This document shows, piece by piece, positions 5,351 to 7,399 of a stretch of DNA of 7,399 bases. Under the pieces are notes generated by a model that was not told where the DNA came from, ran no database searches, and saw only the letters and a program-made list of their open reading frames with translations. The stretch spans positions 1 through 7,399 of the forward strand of contig JAEEJT010000018.1 of the NCBI GenBank assembly GCA_016282055.1, read 5' to 3'. Positions within the stretch are counted from its first letter, which is position 1. Every line of letters begins with the position of its first letter. The translations under genes and the position numbers were made by a program. The DNA comes from Bacilli bacterium. GTDB lineage: Bacteria > Bacillota_I > Bacilli_A > ML615J-28 > CAG-698.

Positions 5351-6748
5351 ATGCCATTTGAGAGTTTATCAGAAAGACTTCAAATGTCTTTGCGTCGAAT
5401 TAGTGGACGTGCGACATTAAATGAAAAAGATATTGATGAAATGATGCGTGAAGTACGTTTATCGTTACTTGAGGCTGACGTTAACTATAAGGTAGTTAAA
5501 AAGTTTACTGCTGATGTTAAAGAAAAAGCATTAGGAGAGAAGATTTTAAAATCATTAACTCCTGGAGATATGGTAGTTAAAATTGTTCATGATGAACTAA
5601 AATCATTAATGGGTGATGAAGCTAAAGGTATTTCTTATAAAATTGGTGGAATGACTGTTGTTATGCTTGTTGGTTTACAAGGTGCTGGTAAAACAACACA
5701 TTGTGGTAAACTTGCTGCTTATTTAAGAAAGAAAGATGCTAAAAAGCCGTTGCTTATTGCTGGTGATATTTATCGTCCTGCTGCTATTGATCAATTAGTA
5801 ACTGTTGGTAAACAAATTGGTGTTGAAGTATTCCAAATGGGTACTGATCATAAGGTTACTGAGATTGTTAAAAAAGGTTTAGATTATGCTAAAGCTAATG
5901 GTTATGATTTAGTTATTATAGATACTGCTGGTCGTTTACATATTAATGATGAGTTAATGAATGAACTTGATGATGTTAGTAAAGTATGTAAACCTGATGA
6001 AATTTTGCTTACTATTGATGCTATGATGGGTCAAGATTCTATTAATGTTATTACTTCATTTAATGAGAAACTAAAGCTTACAGGTTGTATTTTAACAAAG
6101 CTTGATGGTGATACTCGTGGTGGTGCTGCATTATCTATTAGGTATTTAACTGAGATCCCTATTAAGTTTATGGGTGTTGGTGAGAAAATTGATCAACTTG
6201 AAGTATTCCATCCTGATAGAATGGCTGATAGAATTCTTGGAATGGGCGATATTGTATCTTTTGTCGAGAAAGCAACTGATTCTATTGATGAAGATGAAGC
6301 TATGAAGATGGCTGAAAAGATGCAAAAAGGTAAGTTTGATTATAATGATTTCTTAAAACAAATTAAATGGATTAAAAGAATGGGTTCTTTAAAAGGCTTA
6401 CTTGGTTTAATTCCTGGTATTGGAAATAAGATTAAGAATTTAGACATTGATGATAAACAATTAAAATATATTGAAACTATTGTTTTTTCAATGACTAAAG
6501 AAGAAAGAAGAAATCCTGAATTATTAGATGATAGTTATTCTAGAAGACAACGTGTTTCACGTGGTTCTGGTAGAAGTTATAATGAAGTTAATAATCTTGT
6601 TAAAAGATTTAATGATATGAAAAAACAAATGAAGATGATGAGTGGAATGAATCCTGAGGATTTAGCTAATGGTAGAATTCCTCAAGGAATGATGCAACCA
6701 TCTCAAAAGAAAGGTAAAGGAAAAGGAAGAGGTCAATTCCGTTTCTAA
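5351..6748 (+). CDS. ffh: Signal recognition particle protein Ffh (SRP54)
   Basis: This encodes the 465-residue SRP GTPase that binds 4.5S/6S SRP RNA and signal sequences at the ribosome and delivers them to FtsY. Domains in order: helical N domain (about 1-95, with EVRLSLLEADVNYKVVK at 34-50); G domain with P-loop GLQGAGKTT (108-116), DIYRPAAIDQL (139-149), DTAGRLH (191-197), TKLDGDTRGGAALS (249-262) and GVGEK (275-279); the linker LGMGD (296-300); and the methionine-rich M domain (about 325-440). The SRP-RNA binding motif SRRQRVSRGSGRS (397-409) is intact. The P-loop is followed by His-Cys-Gly where many homologues have Thr/Ser-rich residues. The tail is basic (KKGKGKGRG, 453-461). A modest AGGT (5341-5344) precedes the ATG. 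The first ~50 codons use CGT/CGA and GCG for Arg and Ala more than the upstream genes. Confidence 0.98.
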   Translation: MPFESLSERLQMSLRRISGRATLNEKDIDEMMREVRLSLLEADVNYKVVKKFTADVKEKALGEKILKSLTPGDMVVKIVHDELKSLMGDEAKGISYKIGGMTVVMLVGLQGAGKTTHCGKLAAYLRKKDAKKPLLIAGDIYRPAAIDQLVTVGKQIGVEVFQMGTDHKVTEIVKKGLDYAKANGYDLVIIDTAGRLHINDELMNELDDVSKVCKPDEILLTIDAMMGQDSINVITSFNEKLKLTGCILTKLDGDTRGGAALSIRYLTEIPIKFMGVGEKIDQLEVFHPDRMADRILGMGDIVSFVEKATDSIDEDEAMKMAEKMQKGKFDYNDFLKQIKWIKRMGSLKGLLGLIPGIGNKIKNLDIDDKQLKYIETIVFSMTKEERRNPELLDDSYSRRQRVSRGSGRSYNEVNNLVKRFNDMKKQMKMMSGMNPEDLANGRIPQGMMQPSQKKGKGKGRGQFRF

Positions 6749-6759
6749 ATTAATTATTT

Positions 6760-7399
6760 ATGGATTATAGAGTTTTCTTAAATAATATTAGTGAAGCTGA
6801 ATCTGAATTCAATAACTTTATTAATAATAAAGTTAGTAAGAACTGTTCTATAATAGAAGATATTATTGATAGTTACTTAGCTGAAATGAAGAATGAAAAG
6901 TATTCTATAAAATCTTATAAAGCTAAAATAATCCATAATGAGTTGGACTCTAAGCATGCTTTAAAAGATATTAATAGTATGCTTTCAACAACAAAGAGTA
7001 ATTTAAAAAATGTATTGAATAGTAATTTTACATCATATAGTTTTCAATCTTTAGATGAAGGATATTATACTCAAAAAATTAAAGATTTAAAAGAGTTTGT
7101 TAATAAAAATAGAGAAAGTAAACATGAGTGTTTACAAAAGAAATCTTTATTTGAAAAAGAATACAATACTAGAATTAAAGAATTAGATGCTATTATTAGT
7201 GAAAAGAAATTATCTCATACTGAGACTGTTAATGATTTAAAGATAAAACTTGCTAATGATTTAAAAATTACTAGTGATGATACTATTAAAAAATATGAAT
7301 CTACCGAGTATAAATTATTAGATAGTAATGATAAAGTTGAAATTAATTCATTAAAAAATGAGATTAAGGAAATTAGAACAATTGGCTTAGATAAAGAAC
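6760..7399 (+). CDS. Unrecognised coiled-coil protein (partial, 3' end outside window)
   Basis: A frame beginning at ATG 6760 stays open for 213 codons to the end of the window. An in-frame TAA at 6751-6753 limits upstream extension, so this is the first possible ATG. I do not recognise the protein. It is rich in Lys, Glu, Asn and Ser, has no signal peptide or membrane segment, and from about residue 100 shows long charged helical stretches with hydrophobic residues spaced as in coiled coils (for example KIKDLKEFVNKNRESK and later SLKNEIKEIRTIGLDK). No catalytic or metal-binding motif is visible. It starts 11 bases after the ffh stop with no Shine-Dalgarno, suggesting translation by reinitiation or coupling. 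Codon use matches its neighbours, giving no sign of transfer. In several Bacillota rpsP follows ffh; this gene is not rpsP. Coiled-coil structural or Smc/cell-division-like roles are possible but unsupported. Confidence 0.75.
   Translation, partial: MDYRVFLNNISEAESEFNNFINNKVSKNCSIIEDIIDSYLAEMKNEKYSIKSYKAKIIHNELDSKHALKDINSMLSTTKSNLKNVLNSNFTSYSFQSLDEGYYTQKIKDLKEFVNKNRESKHECLQKKSLFEKEYNTRIKELDAIISEKKLSHTETVNDLKIKLANDLKITSDDTIKKYESTEYKLLDSNDKVEINSLKNEIKEIRTIGLDKE

Overview
The window is AT-rich, and every gene lies on the + strand. It reads as chromosomal housekeeping DNA from a low-GC Bacillota/Mollicutes-related bacterium of the Bacilli or RF39/Erysipelotrichales type. That placement rests on base composition, the Bacillota-style ftsY-ylxM-ffh cluster and general protein similarity; no phylogeny was run. 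The genetic code looks standard: all Trp codons in the recognised genes are TGG, no gene is broken by an internal TGA, and tatD appears to end in TGA. This argues against the Mycoplasma code.

Layout. (1) 1-222 is the 3' end of tuf (EF-Tu), closed by a strong intrinsic terminator at 238-271. (2) An extended -10 promoter starts a pair: tatD (328-1098), overlapping by 4 bases a lipoprotein trypsin/HtrA-like serine protease (1095-2255). (3) A second extended -10 promoter precedes ychF (2323-3420), followed one base later by a stand-alone CinA C-terminal domain/PncC amidohydrolase gene (3422-3892). An intrinsic terminator follows at 3896-3924. (4) A third extended -10 promoter starts ftsY (4028-5008), ylxM (5001-5342), ffh (5351-6748) and an unrecognised coiled-coil gene that runs off the window end (6760-7399).

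Together the last cluster encodes the protein core of signal-recognition-particle targeting: the SRP GTPase Ffh, its receptor FtsY and the SRP-associated helix-turn-helix protein YlxM. The lipoprotein protease would itself be a Sec substrate acting outside the membrane. tuf and ychF belong to translation, and TatD and PncC to nucleic-acid and NAD housekeeping. I see no RNA gene, mobile element, CRISPR array or defence system. No gene-free stretch exceeds 135 bases.

The least explained items are the coiled-coil gene in the place where rpsP often follows ffh, and the serine protease, which carries an insertion, an EF-hand-like acidic loop and eight cysteines beyond its lipobox. I do not see convincing evidence of a wholly new system.
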